Shown: piece after piece, positions 1 to 10,174 of the stretch | Layout: every line of letters starts with the position of its first letter | Position numbering within the stretch: the stretch's first letter is position 1 | DNA from: Mycobacterium sp. 1081908.1 | Lineage (GTDB): Bacteria; Actinomycetota; Actinomycetes; Mycobacteriales; Mycobacteriaceae | Length of the DNA stretch: 64,000 nt | Assembly (NCBI RefSeq): GCF_001673535.1 | Contig: NZ_LZLY01000057.1 | Coordinates: 1-64,000 of the forward strand | Direction of reading: 5' to 3' | Made by a program: the position numbers and the translations under genes | The notes under the pieces: generated by a model | Told to the model about the DNA's origin: nothing | The model's input: only the letters and a program-made list of their open reading frames with translations | Databases searched by the model: none

Positions 1-807
1 GGCCTGTCCGTCGACGAGTCCAAGGAATTCACCGCCCAACTGGCGACCGGGGAGCACGCCGGCAAGGACGCGCAGGTCACCGTCACCGTCAGGTCGATCA
101 AGGAACGCGAACTGCCCGAGCCCGACGACGAGTTCGCCCAATTGGCCAGCGAGTTCGACACCATCGACGAGCTGCGGTCCAACCTGCGCGACCAGGTGGC
201 CCGGGTCAAGCGCGCCCAGCAGGCGGAGCAGATCCGCGACGCCACGATCGACGCGATCCTCGAGCAGGTCGAGGTGCCGCTGCCCGAGGCGATCGTGCGG
301 TCCCAGGTCGACAGCGCCGTGCACAACGCGCTGCACAGCTTCGAGCACGACGAGGCCAAGTTCGCCGAGGCGCTGCGCGAGCAGGGCAAGTCGCGCCAGC
401 AGTTCGAGGTCGACGCGCAGAACGCCGCCGAGTCGGACCTCAAGAGGCAGCTGTTGTTGGACGCGCTGGCCGACGAGCTGGAAATCCAGGTCGGGCAGGA
501 GGACCTGACCGAGCGGCTCGTGATGACCTCCCGGCAGTACGGCATCGAACCGCAGCAGCTGTTCGCCTATCTGCAGGAGAACAACCAGTTGCCGGCCATG
601 TTTGCCGACGTCCGCCGCGGGCTGGCCGTCGCGGCCGCGGTGGAGGCGGCGACGATCACCGACACCGACGGCAACGCCGTCGACACGAGCGAGTTCTTCG
701 GCAAGCGCGCGGATGCCGACGAGGCCGACGAGACCGACGAGGCCGAGGCGGACGAGCCGGATGAGGACTCCGACGAAACCGATGAGGCCGACGACGAGGC
801 GAAGTGA
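1..807 (+). CDS. tig: Trigger factor (3' part; start lies before the window)
   Basis: Ribosome-associated chaperone and peptidyl-prolyl isomerase that meets nascent chains at the exit tunnel. The frame is open from base 1, so the ribosome-binding tail and most of the isomerase domain are outside the window. What remains is the end of the PPIase domain and the helical C-terminal chaperone arms. The last 40 or so residues are a low-complexity acidic tail built of short Asp/Glu/Ala units, as is usual in mycobacterial Tig. It heads the conserved tig-clpP1-clpP2 order and is followed by a hairpin before clpP1. Identification rests on the C-terminal domain plus synteny. Confidence 0.95.
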   Translation, partial: GLSVDESKEFTAQLATGEHAGKDAQVTVTVRSIKERELPEPDDEFAQLASEFDTIDELRSNLRDQVARVKRAQQAEQIRDATIDAILEQVEVPLPEAIVRSQVDSAVHNALHSFEHDEAKFAEALREQGKSRQQFEVDAQNAAESDLKRQLLLDALADELEIQVGQEDLTERLVMTSRQYGIEPQQLFAYLQENNQLPAMFADVRRGLAVAAAVEAATITDTDGNAVDTSEFFGKRADADEADETDEAEADEPDEDSDETDEADDEAK

Positions 808-813
808 CCCGCG

Positions 814-831
814 ATGACGCTGTGAGCGAAC
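814..831 (+). promoter_or_regulatory. Candidate ClgR operator upstream of clpP1
   Basis: The 18 bases centre on CGC-TGTGA-GCG and agree with the actinobacterial ClgR consensus WNNWCGCYNANRGCGWWS at every fixed position except the central A. It sits about 95 bases upstream of the clpP1 start. ClgR is known to activate clpP1P2 and clpC in mycobacteria and corynebacteria. The site is read by eye, and occupancy is inferred. Confidence 0.55.
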
Positions 832-852
832 GCGCCCATTTCAGGGGGCGCG
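831..852 (+). terminator. Hairpin after tig
   Basis: A 7-bp perfect stem (CGCGCCC at 831-837 with GGGCGCG at 846-852) and an 8-base loop begin 24 bases after the tig stop. No U-tract follows, so it would be a weak or mycobacterial-type terminator. It abuts the candidate ClgR site. Confidence 0.4.
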
Positions 853-925
853 TGACCGGCACACGGTGGGCTTGGTTGGTTAGGGTCGGAACAGAGAAGA
901 ACTCGAGAAAGCAGGTAACCCAGTC

Positions 926-1525
926 GTGACTGACATGCGTTCGAACTCGCAGGGTCTCAACCTCACGGACTCGGTCTATGAGCGCTTGCTCTCCGAGCGC
1001 ATCATCTTCCTTGGCTCAGAGGTGAGCGACGAAATCGCCAATCGGCTGTGCGCGCAGATCCTGTTGCTCGCCGCCGAGGACGCCACCAAGGACATCTCCC
1101 TCTACATCAACTCGCCGGGTGGATCGATCAGCGCCGGGATGGCGATCTACGACACCATGGTCCTCGCGCCCTGCGACATCGCCACCTACGCGATGGGCAT
1201 GGCCGCATCGATGGGGGAGTTCCTGTTGGCGGCGGGCACCAAGGGCAAGCGCTACGCGCTCCCGCACGCGCGCATCCTGATGCACCAGCCGCTCGGCGGG
1301 GTCACCGGCAGCGCGGCCGACATCGCCATCCAGGCCGAGCAGTTCGCCGTCATCAAGAAGGAGATGTTCCGGCTCAACGCGGAGTTCACCGGCCAGCCGA
1401 TCGAGCGCATCGAGGCCGACTCCGACCGCGACCGCTGGTTCACCGCCCAGGAAGCCCTCGAATACGGCTTCGTCGACCACATCATCACCCGCGCCGCTCA
1501 CATCACCAACGGAGAAGCCCAGTGA
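926..1525 (+). CDS. clpP1: ATP-dependent Clp protease proteolytic subunit 1
   Basis: Serine peptidase subunit of the essential mycobacterial ClpP1P2 tetradecamer, which degrades proteins unfolded by ClpX or ClpC1 in the cytoplasm. The 199-residue product shows the triad Ser95 (in GMAAS), His120 (in LMHQP) and Asp169, equivalent to S98/H123/D172 of the M. tuberculosis protein. The GTG start is chosen because the product then begins [10 protein letters not shown], matching the family N terminus. Its stop overlaps the clpP2 start by four bases (GTGA), indicating translational coupling. Regulation is probably by ClgR through the site at 814-831. Confidence 0.97.
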   Translation: MTDMRSNSQGLNLTDSVYERLLSERIIFLGSEVSDEIANRLCAQILLLAAEDATKDISLYINSPGGSISAGMAIYDTMVLAPCDIATYAMGMAASMGEFLLAAGTKGKRYALPHARILMHQPLGGVTGSAADIAIQAEQFAVIKKEMFRLNAEFTGQPIERIEADSDRDRWFTAQEALEYGFVDHIITRAAHITNGEAQ

Positions 1526-2157
1526 ATCCTGAAACCCAGCCCCAGGCGCGGTACATCCTGCCGTCGTTCATCGAGCACTCCAGCTTCGGCGTCAAGGAGT
1601 CGAACCCGTACAACAAGCTGTTCGAGGAGCGCATCATCTTTCTCGGCGTCCAGGTCGACGACGCCTCGGCGAACGACATCATGGCGCAGCTGCTGGTGCT
1701 GGAGTCGCTGGACCCGGACCGCGACATCACCATGTACATCAACTCGCCCGGCGGCGGGTTCACCTCGCTGATGGCGATTTACGACACGATGCAGTACGTG
1801 CGCGCCGACATCCAGACCGTGTGCCTGGGCCAGGCCGCGTCGGCGGCAGCGGTGCTGCTGGCCGCCGGGACGCCGGGCAAGCGCATGGCGCTGCCCAACG
1901 CGCGCGTGCTGATCCACCAGCCGTCGCTGTCCGGCGTGATCCAGGGCCAGTTCTCCGACCTGGAGATCCAGGCCGCCGAGATCGAGCGGATGCGCACGCT
2001 GATGGAGACCACGCTGGCCCGCCACACCGGCAAGGACGCGTCGGTCATCCGCAAGGACACCGACCGGGACAAGATCCTGACCGCCGAAGAGGCCAAGGAC
2101 TACGGGATCATCGACACCGTCCTGGAGTACCGGAAGCTTTCCGCGCAGACGGCCTGA
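1522..2157 (+). CDS. clpP2: ATP-dependent Clp protease proteolytic subunit 2
   Basis: Second ring-forming subunit of ClpP1P2; the ClpP2 ring is the one that docks the ATPases. With the GTG at 1522 the product has 211 residues and the triad Ser107 (GQAAS), His132 (LIHQP) and Asp183 (DTDRD). The frame is open far upstream through clpP1, but the start overlapping the clpP1 stop by four bases gives the expected N terminus ending in [12 protein letters not shown]. It is convergent with mmuM, and a long inverted repeat lies immediately after its stop. Confidence 0.97.
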   Translation: MNPETQPQARYILPSFIEHSSFGVKESNPYNKLFEERIIFLGVQVDDASANDIMAQLLVLESLDPDRDITMYINSPGGGFTSLMAIYDTMQYVRADIQTVCLGQAASAAAVLLAAGTPGKRMALPNARVLIHQPSLSGVIQGQFSDLEIQAAEIERMRTLMETTLARHTGKDASVIRKDTDRDKILTAEEAKDYGIIDTVLEYRKLSAQTA

Positions 2158-2160
2158 CGT

Positions 2161-2226
2161 TTCGCCGAGCGTGCTCTCAGGGCGAGTTTTCGGCAGATTT
2201 TTCGCCCTGACGACACGCTCGGCGAA
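2161..2226. terminator. Long two-segment inverted repeat between convergent clpP2 and mmuM
   Basis: A perfect 13-bp outer stem (2161-2173 with 2214-2226) is separated by a symmetric 3x3 internal loop from a perfect 9-bp inner stem (2177-2185 with 2202-2210), leaving a 16-base T-rich loop. The mmuM stop codon lies inside it at 2177-2179. Placement between two converging genes suggests a bidirectional terminator. The terminator role is inferred; the pairing is seen directly. Confidence 0.65.
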
Positions 2227-3097
2227 CCTCGGCGATGTGCGACGGCCGCACCCGGCAGCAGCCGCCGACGATGCGCGCGCCGGCCGCGACCCACTGGGCG
2301 GCCGATTCCGGCGAGAACCGAACGGGTCCCGTCCACGCGCGGCCATCCCAGTGCTCGCCGCTATTGGGGTAGACGACCACCGGCTTGCCGGCGGCGCGGG
2401 CCAGCCCGATCGCGGGCAGCACGTCGTCGGGCGCGCAGCAGTTGACGCCGACCGCCACGATCTCCGGCACCCCGGCGGCCACCGCGAACGCCTCGGCCAG
2501 CGGTTGCCCGGCGCGGGTCGTCGTCCCGTCGATGGTGTAGCTGAGCCATGCCGGTACACCGACCGTGCGGACCAGATCGACCAGCGCCTCGGCCTCGTCG
2601 ACATCGGGCACCGTCTCGCACGCCAACACGTCGGCTCCAGCGGCGGCCAGGATCTCCAGGCGGGGCCGATGCCACCGCCTCAGGTCGGCGACGGATAGGC
2701 CGTAGCGCCCGCGATATTCGGAGCCGTCGGCCAGCGCCGCGCCGTAGGGGCCGACGGAGGCGGCGACGATCAGCCCGGCCGCGCCGGCTTCGTCGCGCGC
2801 GGCCTTCGCCAGCTCGACGCTGCGGCGCAGCAGGCCGGCGGCTTCGGTCCGGTCGATTCCGCGGGCGGCGAACCCGTCGAACGACGCCTGATAGCTGGCC
2901 GTCGTCGCGATCGCGGCGCCGGCGCGGAAGAACGCGGCGTGCACGGCGGCGATCTCCTGCGGGGCGTCCGCGAGCAGCCGGGCCGACCACAGCGGGTCCG
3001 ACAGGTCGTGCCCGCGCGCCTCCAGCTCGGTGGCCAGGCCGCCGTCGCTGATCAGTACGGACTCGGTTGGCCCTCCAAAACCGAAAGCCAATCCCAC
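2177..3097 (-). CDS. mmuM: Homocysteine S-methyltransferase
   Basis: Transfers a methyl group from S-methylmethionine (or SAM) to homocysteine, giving methionine. The 306-residue product shows the zinc-binding cysteine signatures of the family, GVNCC near residue 220 and GGCC near residue 280, and the N-terminal ISDGG motif. The gene corresponds in position to M. tuberculosis Rv2458. The GTG at 3097 gives a short leader before ISDGG; a slightly later start is possible. The last dozen codons run into the inverted repeat shared with clpP2, so the C-terminal tail may be non-conserved. Confidence 0.9.
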   Translation of the reverse strand: MGLAFGFGGPTESVLISDGGLATELEARGHDLSDPLWSARLLADAPQEIAAVHAAFFRAGAAIATTASYQASFDGFAARGIDRTEAAGLLRRSVELAKAARDEAGAAGLIVAASVGPYGAALADGSEYRGRYGLSVADLRRWHRPRLEILAAAGADVLACETVPDVDEAEALVDLVRTVGVPAWLSYTIDGTTTRAGQPLAEAFAVAAGVPEIVAVGVNCCAPDDVLPAIGLARAAGKPVVVYPNSGEHWDGRAWTGPVRFSPESAAQWVAAGARIVGGCCRVRPSHIAEVRRACRQGEKSAENSP

Positions 3098-3350
3098 TCG
3101 CTAACTGTAGGGTGGTGCCAGCCCACTGGACTCGATCGGGTAACGAGCGCGACACGCCAAAAACACGGATTGCGCGTCTCGGCGAGTGGGGGGCACCGTC
3201 TGCCTATATGTTTCATGCAGACATACGACATGAATACCAACGACGCGATTCGGCGGTAATGGTCGCGAGGGGCCCGAGCAAGCGGGTAGCGTCGGGGAAT
3301 ACATGCGGCATAGCACGACGACGGCGAACAGGAAGTAGGCCCTCAGCACC
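3098..3350. promoter_or_regulatory. Divergent mmuM/clpX intergenic region
   Basis: These 253 bases separate the start of mmuM from the start of clpX and must hold both promoters. The middle part (about 3205-3245) is less G+C-rich and contains an imperfect palindrome with TATGT/ACATA arms. No confident promoter hexamers were identified and no gene is supported. Confidence 0.4.
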
Positions 3351-4631
3351 ATGGCGCGCATCGGAGACGGCGGTGACCTGCTTAAGTGCTCGTTCTGCGG
3401 GAAGAGCCAAAAACAGGTCAAGAAACTCATTGCTGGCCCCGGTGTGTACATCTGCGATGAGTGCATAGACCTCTGCAACGAGATCATCGAAGAGGAACTC
3501 GCCGACGCCGACGACGTCAAGCTCGACGAACTGCCCAAGCCCGCCGAGATCCGGGAATTCCTGGAGGGATACGTCATCGGGCAGGACACCGCGAAGCGGA
3601 CCCTGGCCGTCGCCGTCTACAACCACTACAAGCGGATTCAGGCGGGGGAGAAGGGCCGCGACTCGCGCGCGGAGCCCGTGGAGCTGACCAAGTCCAACAT
3701 CTTGATGCTCGGCCCCACCGGCTGCGGCAAGACCTACCTGGCCCAGACGCTGGCCAAGATGCTCAACGTCCCGTTCGCCATCGCCGATGCCACGGCGCTC
3801 ACCGAGGCCGGTTACGTCGGCGAGGACGTCGAGAACATCTTGCTCAAGCTCATCCAGGCCGCCGACTACGACGTCAAGCGCGCCGAGACCGGCATCATCT
3901 ACATCGACGAGGTCGACAAGATCGCCCGCAAGAGCGAGAACCCGTCGATCACGCGCGACGTCTCCGGCGAGGGCGTGCAGCAGGCGCTGCTGAAGATCCT
4001 GGAGGGCACCCAGGCGTCGGTTCCCCCGCAGGGCGGCCGCAAGCACCCGCACCAGGAGTTCATCCAGATCGACACCACCAACGTGCTGTTCATCGTCGCG
4101 GGTGCGTTTGCCGGCCTGGAGAAGATCATCTACGAGCGGGTCGGCAAGCGCGGGTTGGGCTTCGGCGCCGAGGTGCGCTCGAAGGCCGAGATCGACACCA
4201 CCGATCACTTCGCCGACGTCATGCCCGAGGACCTGATCAAGTTCGGCTTGATCCCCGAGTTCATCGGGCGGCTCCCGGTGGTCGCCTCGGTCACCAACCT
4301 GGACATGGAGTCGTTGGTCAAGATCCTGTCCGAGCCGAAGAACGCGTTGGTCAAGCAGTACACGCGCCTGTTCGAAATGGACGGCGTGGAACTGGAGTTC
4401 ACCGACGACGCGCTGGAGGCGATCGCCGACCAGGCGATCCACCGCGGCACCGGCGCCCGCGGCCTGCGGGCGATCATGGAAGAGGTCCTGCTGCCGGTGA
4501 TGTACGACATCCCGAGCCGCGACGACGTCGCCAAGGTCGTGGTGACCAAGGAGACGGTGCAGGACAACGTGCTGCCGACGATCGTGCCGCGCAAGCCGTC
4601 GCGCAGCGAACGCCGCGACAAGAGCGCCTAG
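3351..4631 (+). CDS. clpX: ATP-dependent Clp protease ATPase subunit ClpX
   Basis: AAA+ unfoldase that recognises substrates and feeds them to ClpP1P2. The 426-residue product has an N-terminal zinc-binding domain with cysteines at 13, 16, 35 and 38, a Walker A motif GPTGCGKT at 121-128, a Walker B Asp186-Glu187 in YIDEVDK, the GYVGED pore loop and the RKHPH segment. Length and motifs are typical of the family. It is separated from clpP1P2 by mmuM, so it has its own promoter. The M. tuberculosis neighbour Rv2456c (an MFS transporter) is absent downstream. Confidence 0.98.
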   Translation: MARIGDGGDLLKCSFCGKSQKQVKKLIAGPGVYICDECIDLCNEIIEEELADADDVKLDELPKPAEIREFLEGYVIGQDTAKRTLAVAVYNHYKRIQAGEKGRDSRAEPVELTKSNILMLGPTGCGKTYLAQTLAKMLNVPFAIADATALTEAGYVGEDVENILLKLIQAADYDVKRAETGIIYIDEVDKIARKSENPSITRDVSGEGVQQALLKILEGTQASVPPQGGRKHPHQEFIQIDTTNVLFIVAGAFAGLEKIIYERVGKRGLGFGAEVRSKAEIDTTDHFADVMPEDLIKFGLIPEFIGRLPVVASVTNLDMESLVKILSEPKNALVKQYTRLFEMDGVELEFTDDALEAIADQAIHRGTGARGLRAIMEEVLLPVMYDIPSRDDVAKVVVTKETVQDNVLPTIVPRKPSRSERRDKSA

Positions 4632-4772
4632 CACCTCCGCGCGTCCGTGCGGCGGACGTGACCAATACCACAGTTTTGATGTCTACGCACCAGTAGCCCA
4701 CGCTGACTTCGGTGTTTAGCCGTAAATCCGCCGCATGCAATGCTTTCGAGACGCTCATACACCCCTTAAAGA

Positions 4773-4794
4773 AGTGCCATAATTGGTACTACCA
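4773..4794. promoter_or_regulatory. Candidate korAB promoter with GntR/FadR-type operator
   Basis: A perfect odd palindrome, TGGTA-C-TACCA (4784-4794), fits the FadR-subfamily GntR consensus TnGTnnnACnA. It overlaps an imperfect larger palindrome at 4773-4790. A -10-like CATAAT lies at 4778-4783, so a repressor bound here would cover the transcription start. It is about 100 bases upstream of korA. The regulator is not in the window, and the assignment is inferred from the motif. Confidence 0.5.
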
Positions 4795-4891
4795 GTGACA
4801 CACAAGCTCAAGGGCCAGGGAGCGCCTCAACGGCGCGTAACCTAAAGCTCCGGCGCAGTGCCTATCCGGATAACGATTGGAAGGCGGATAC

Positions 4892-6856
4892 GTGGATCCG
4901 AACGGCAACGGAGCCGCGTCTGATTCTCACAGTGGCTCCTCTGGGAATGGGTCGTCGGATCGCAAGCGCATAGAACAAGTTGTCATTCGATTCGCCGGCG
5001 ACTCCGGCGATGGCATGCAGCTGACCGGCGACCGGTTCACCTCCGAGGCGGCCCTCTTCGGGAACGACCTCGCGACCCAGCCGAACTATCCCGCCGAGAT
5101 CCGCGCCCCCGCAGGCACATTGCCCGGGGTTTCGTCCTTCCAGATTCAGATCGCCGATTACGACATCCTGACCGCCGGCGACCGCCCCGACGTCCTGGTC
5201 GCGATGAACCCGGCGGCGCTCAAGGCCAACATCGGCGACCTGCCGCGCGGCGGCATGGTGATCGCGAACTCCGACGAGTTCACCAAGCGCAACCTGACCA
5301 AAGTCGGCTACGTCACGAACCCGCTGGAGACCGACGAGCTGGAAGAGTACGTCGTGCACTCGGTCGCGATGACGACGCTGACGCTGGGGGCCGTCGAATC
5401 GATCGGCGCGTCGAAGAAGGACGGCCAGCGCGCCAAGAACATGTTCGCGCTCGGCCTGTTGTCGTGGATGTACGGGCGGCCGATCGAGGCCAGCGAGAAA
5501 TTCATCCGCGAGAAGTTCGCCCGCAAGCCGGACATCGCGGAGGCCAACGTGCTCGCGCTCAAGGCGGGCTGGAACTACGGCGAAACCACCGAGGCGTTCG
5601 GCACCACCTACGAGGTCTCCCGGGCGTCGCTGCCGTCGGGCGAATACCGCCAGATCTCCGGCAACACCGCGCTGGCCTACGGCATCGTGACGGCAGGTCA
5701 GCTGGCCGGCATCCAGGTGGTGCTCGGCAGCTACCCGATCACGCCGGCGTCGGACATCCTGCACGAGCTGTCCAAGCACAAGAACTTCAACGTGATCACG
5801 TTCCAGGCCGAGGACGAGATCGGCGGCATCTGCGCGGCGATCGGCGCCTCCTACGGCGGCGCCCTCGGCGTCACCAGCACGTCCGGGCCGGGCATCTCGC
5901 TCAAGTCCGAGGCGCTGGGCCTCGGCGTGATGACCGAGCTGCCGCTGCTGGTCATCGACGTTCAGCGCGGCGGACCGTCGACCGGGCTGCCCACCAAGAC
6001 CGAGCAGGCCGACCTGCTGCAGGCGCTGTACGGCCGCAACGGGGAGTCCCCGGTGGCGGTGGTCGCGCCGCGTTCGCCGTCCGACTGCTTCGACACCGCC
6101 ATCGAGGCGGTGCGCATCGCGGTGTCCTACCACACCCCGGTGATCGTGTTGTCCGACGGCGCGATCGCCAACGGCTCGGAACCGTGGCGGATCCCGGACG
6201 TCGGCTCGCTGGAGCCGATCACGCACGCCTTCGCCAAACCCGACGAGCCCTTCCAGCCGTACAACCGCGACCCGGAGACGCTCGCGCGTCAGTTCGCCGT
6301 CCCCGGGACCCCCGGGCTCGAGCACCGCATCGGTGGACTGGAAGCGGCGAACGGCTCCGGCAACATCTCCTATGAGCCGGTCAACCACGACCTCATGGTC
6401 CGGATTCGCCAGGCCAAGATCGACGGCATCGCCGTGCCCGACCTGGAAGTCGACGATCCGAGCGGGGACGCCGAGCTGCTGCTGATCGGGTGGGGCAGCT
6501 CGTACGGGCCGATCGGCGAGGCCTGCCGCCGCGCGCGGCGCAAGGGCATCAAGGTCGCACACGCCCACCTGCGCCACCTCAGCCCCTTCCCGGCGAACCT
6601 GGGCGACGTGCTGCGGCGCTACCCGATGGTGGTGTGCCCGGAGATGAACCTGGGCCAGCTGGCGCTGATCCTGCGCGGCAAATACCTGGTCGACGTGCTG
6701 TCCGTCACCAAGGTTCAGGGCGTCGCCTTCCTCGCCGACGAGATCGGGCGCCTGATCCGCGCCGCGCTGGGCGGCACGCTGGCCGAAATCGAGCAGGACA
6801 AGAAGATGGTCGCCAGACTGGCGGCAGCAACGGTTGGAGCGGGAGCTAGCGAATGA
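4892..6856 (+). CDS. korA: 2-oxoglutarate:ferredoxin oxidoreductase, alpha/gamma fusion subunit
   Basis: CoA- and ferredoxin-dependent oxidative decarboxylation of 2-oxoglutarate to succinyl-CoA, an alternative to 2-oxoglutarate dehydrogenase in the TCA cycle. The 654-residue product fuses a gamma domain (roughly 30-205, FAGDSGDGMQ) to the alpha/pyrimidine-binding domain (from about 240, GSYPITPASD). The Ser/Gly/Asn-rich first 25 residues look disordered. GTG 4892 is preferred over TTG 4877 because GGAAGG at 4879-4884 is well placed for it. It overlaps korB by four bases and is probably controlled by the palindrome at 4784-4794. Confidence 0.93.
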   Translation: MDPNGNGAASDSHSGSSGNGSSDRKRIEQVVIRFAGDSGDGMQLTGDRFTSEAALFGNDLATQPNYPAEIRAPAGTLPGVSSFQIQIADYDILTAGDRPDVLVAMNPAALKANIGDLPRGGMVIANSDEFTKRNLTKVGYVTNPLETDELEEYVVHSVAMTTLTLGAVESIGASKKDGQRAKNMFALGLLSWMYGRPIEASEKFIREKFARKPDIAEANVLALKAGWNYGETTEAFGTTYEVSRASLPSGEYRQISGNTALAYGIVTAGQLAGIQVVLGSYPITPASDILHELSKHKNFNVITFQAEDEIGGICAAIGASYGGALGVTSTSGPGISLKSEALGLGVMTELPLLVIDVQRGGPSTGLPTKTEQADLLQALYGRNGESPVAVVAPRSPSDCFDTAIEAVRIAVSYHTPVIVLSDGAIANGSEPWRIPDVGSLEPITHAFAKPDEPFQPYNRDPETLARQFAVPGTPGLEHRIGGLEAANGSGNISYEPVNHDLMVRIRQAKIDGIAVPDLEVDDPSGDAELLLIGWGSSYGPIGEACRRARRKGIKVAHAHLRHLSPFPANLGDVLRRYPMVVCPEMNLGQLALILRGKYLVDVLSVTKVQGVAFLADEIGRLIRAALGGTLAEIEQDKKMVARLAAATVGAGASE

Positions 6857-7941
6857 CCGACCTGATTGGCACGGACCTCGGGGTAAGCCCCAGGTTGACC
6901 AAGAACGACGGGGTCCCCCGGGTGTCCGCCGAGGACCAGCCGCAGAAGGCCAAGGACTTCACCAGCGACCAGGAGGTGCGCTGGTGCCCGGGTTGCGGTG
7001 ACTACGTCATCCTCAACACGATCCGCAACTTCCTGCCCGACCTGGGGTTGCGCCGCGAGAACATCGTCTTCATCAGCGGCATCGGCTGCTCCAGCCGCTT
7101 TCCGTACTACCTCGAGACCTATGGGTTCCACTCGATCCACGGCCGCGCGCCGGCCATCGCGACCGGTCTGGCGCTGGCCCGCGAGGACCTCTCCGTGTGG
7201 GTGGTCACCGGCGACGGCGACGCGCTGTCGATCGGCGGCAACCACCTGATTCACGCGCTGCGCCGCAACGTCAACATCACCATCCTGCTGTTCAACAACC
7301 GGATCTACGGGCTGACCAAGGGCCAGTACTCGCCGACGTCGGAGGTCGGCAAGGTCACCAAGTCGACGCCGATGGGTTCGCTCGATCAGCCGTTCAACCC
7401 GGTGTCGCTGGCGTTGGGCGCCGAGGCGACGTTCGTCGGGCGCGCGCTGGACTCCGACCGCGCCGGGCTGACCGAGGTGCTGCGCGCGGCCGCCGAGCAC
7501 CGGGGCGCCGCCGTCGTCGAAATCCTGCAGGACTGCCCGATTTTCAACGACGGCTCCTTCGACGCGCTGCGCAAGGAGGGCGCCGAAGAGCGGGTGATCA
7601 ACGTCCACCACGGCGACCCGATCGTGTTCGGCGCCAACGGCGAATACTGCGTGGTGAAGTCGGGCTTCAGCCTGGAGGTGGCCAAGACCGCCGACGTGCG
7701 CGCCGACGAGATCGTCGTGCACGACGCGCACACCGACGACTCGACCTACGCGTTCGCGCTGTCCCGGCTTTCGGACCAGAACCTCGACCACACGGTGCTG
7801 GGCATCTTCCGCAACATCAGCCGGCCCACCTACGACGACGCGGCGCGCTCTCAGGTCCAGGCCGCCCAGGCGTCCAAGCCGTTCGACTCCGCCGCGCTGC
7901 AATCGCTGCTGCGCGGGCGCGACACCTGGACCGTCGACTGA
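6853..7941 (+). CDS. korB: 2-oxoglutarate:ferredoxin oxidoreductase, beta subunit
   Basis: Thiamine-diphosphate-binding subunit that forms the active enzyme with KorA. The 362-residue product shows a CPGCGD motif with Cys45 and Cys48, and the ThDP/Mg motif GDGD at 120-123 followed by Asn130 and [11 protein letters not shown]. The ATGA overlap with korA indicates coupled translation. mobA follows two bases after its stop, so the three genes probably share a transcript. Confidence 0.95.
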   Translation: MTDLIGTDLGVSPRLTKNDGVPRVSAEDQPQKAKDFTSDQEVRWCPGCGDYVILNTIRNFLPDLGLRRENIVFISGIGCSSRFPYYLETYGFHSIHGRAPAIATGLALAREDLSVWVVTGDGDALSIGGNHLIHALRRNVNITILLFNNRIYGLTKGQYSPTSEVGKVTKSTPMGSLDQPFNPVSLALGAEATFVGRALDSDRAGLTEVLRAAAEHRGAAVVEILQDCPIFNDGSFDALRKEGAEERVINVHHGDPIVFGANGEYCVVKSGFSLEVAKTADVRADEIVVHDAHTDDSTYAFALSRLSDQNLDHTVLGIFRNISRPTYDDAARSQVQAAQASKPFDSAALQSLLRGRDTWTVD

Positions 7942-7942
7942 C

Positions 7943-8548
7943 GTGGCCGACCAGATGCCCGACACAGTGTCACTGGCCGGGGTGATAGTCGCTGGAGGTG
8001 AGTCGCGGCGCATGGGCCGCGACAAGGCCACCCTGCCCGGGCCCGGCGGAACCGGCACGCTCGCCGAGTACGTCGTCGGCGTCGTCTCGCAGCGCTGCGA
8101 GCCGGTGTTCGTGATGGCCGCCCCGGGGCAGCCGTTGCCGTCGCTGCAGGCTCGCGTCGTGCGCGACGAGGTGCGGGGGCTGGGACCGCTGCCGGCGACC
8201 GGGCGCGGACTGCGCGCGGCCGCCGAGTCCGGCGCCCGGCACGCATTCGTCTGCGCCGTCGACATGCCGCTGCTGAGCGCCGAACTCATCGACGACCTGA
8301 TGCACCTCGCCACCGAGACCGACGCCGAGGTGGTATTGCCGTGGGACGGCCGCAGCCACTATCTGGCCGCGGTGTACCGCACCGACCTCGCCGATCGGAT
8401 CGACGCGCTGGTCGCCGCCGGCGAGCGCAGAATGAGCGCCCTGATCGACGCCTCGGATGCCCAGCAGATCGTGCTGCCGGATTCGCGTCCGCTGACGAAT
8501 GTCAACACCGACGCCGAGCTGCGCGCGGCGACGCAGACGCGCGTCTGA
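7943..8548 (+). CDS. mobA: Molybdenum cofactor guanylyltransferase
   Basis: Attaches GMP to molybdopterin to form the guanine dinucleotide cofactor. The 201-residue product has the nucleotidyltransferase signature [19 protein letters not shown] near the N terminus and a CAVDMP metal-binding Asp motif around residue 110. GTG 7943 lies two bases after the korB stop. Length is normal for MobA. The same order korA-korB-mobA is found in M. tuberculosis (Rv2455c-Rv2453c). Confidence 0.88.
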   Translation: MADQMPDTVSLAGVIVAGGESRRMGRDKATLPGPGGTGTLAEYVVGVVSQRCEPVFVMAAPGQPLPSLQARVVRDEVRGLGPLPATGRGLRAAAESGARHAFVCAVDMPLLSAELIDDLMHLATETDAEVVLPWDGRSHYLAAVYRTDLADRIDALVAAGERRMSALIDASDAQQIVLPDSRPLTNVNTDAELRAATQTRV

Positions 8549-10086
<1,538 letters not shown>

Positions 10087-10105
10087 CCTTCGCCTTAGTA
10101 GAGGT

Positions 10106-10143
10106 ACAAGTAGTGCCGGGCCCTCGGGTCCGGCACTACTTGT
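10106..10143 (+). terminator. Strong hairpin terminator of rpfE
   Basis: A perfect 14-bp stem (10106-10119 with 10130-10143) with a 10-base loop begins 20 bases after the rpfE stop and is followed by TTTA. It isolates rpfE from the next gene. Confidence 0.8.
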
Positions 10144-10174
10144 TTAGGGGGTTTGGTCGGGTAGCGTCGGCCCG

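Noticed and set aside
4877..4891. TTG 4877 as the korA start
   Set aside because: The ribosome site GGAAGG lies after it and fits GTG 4892.
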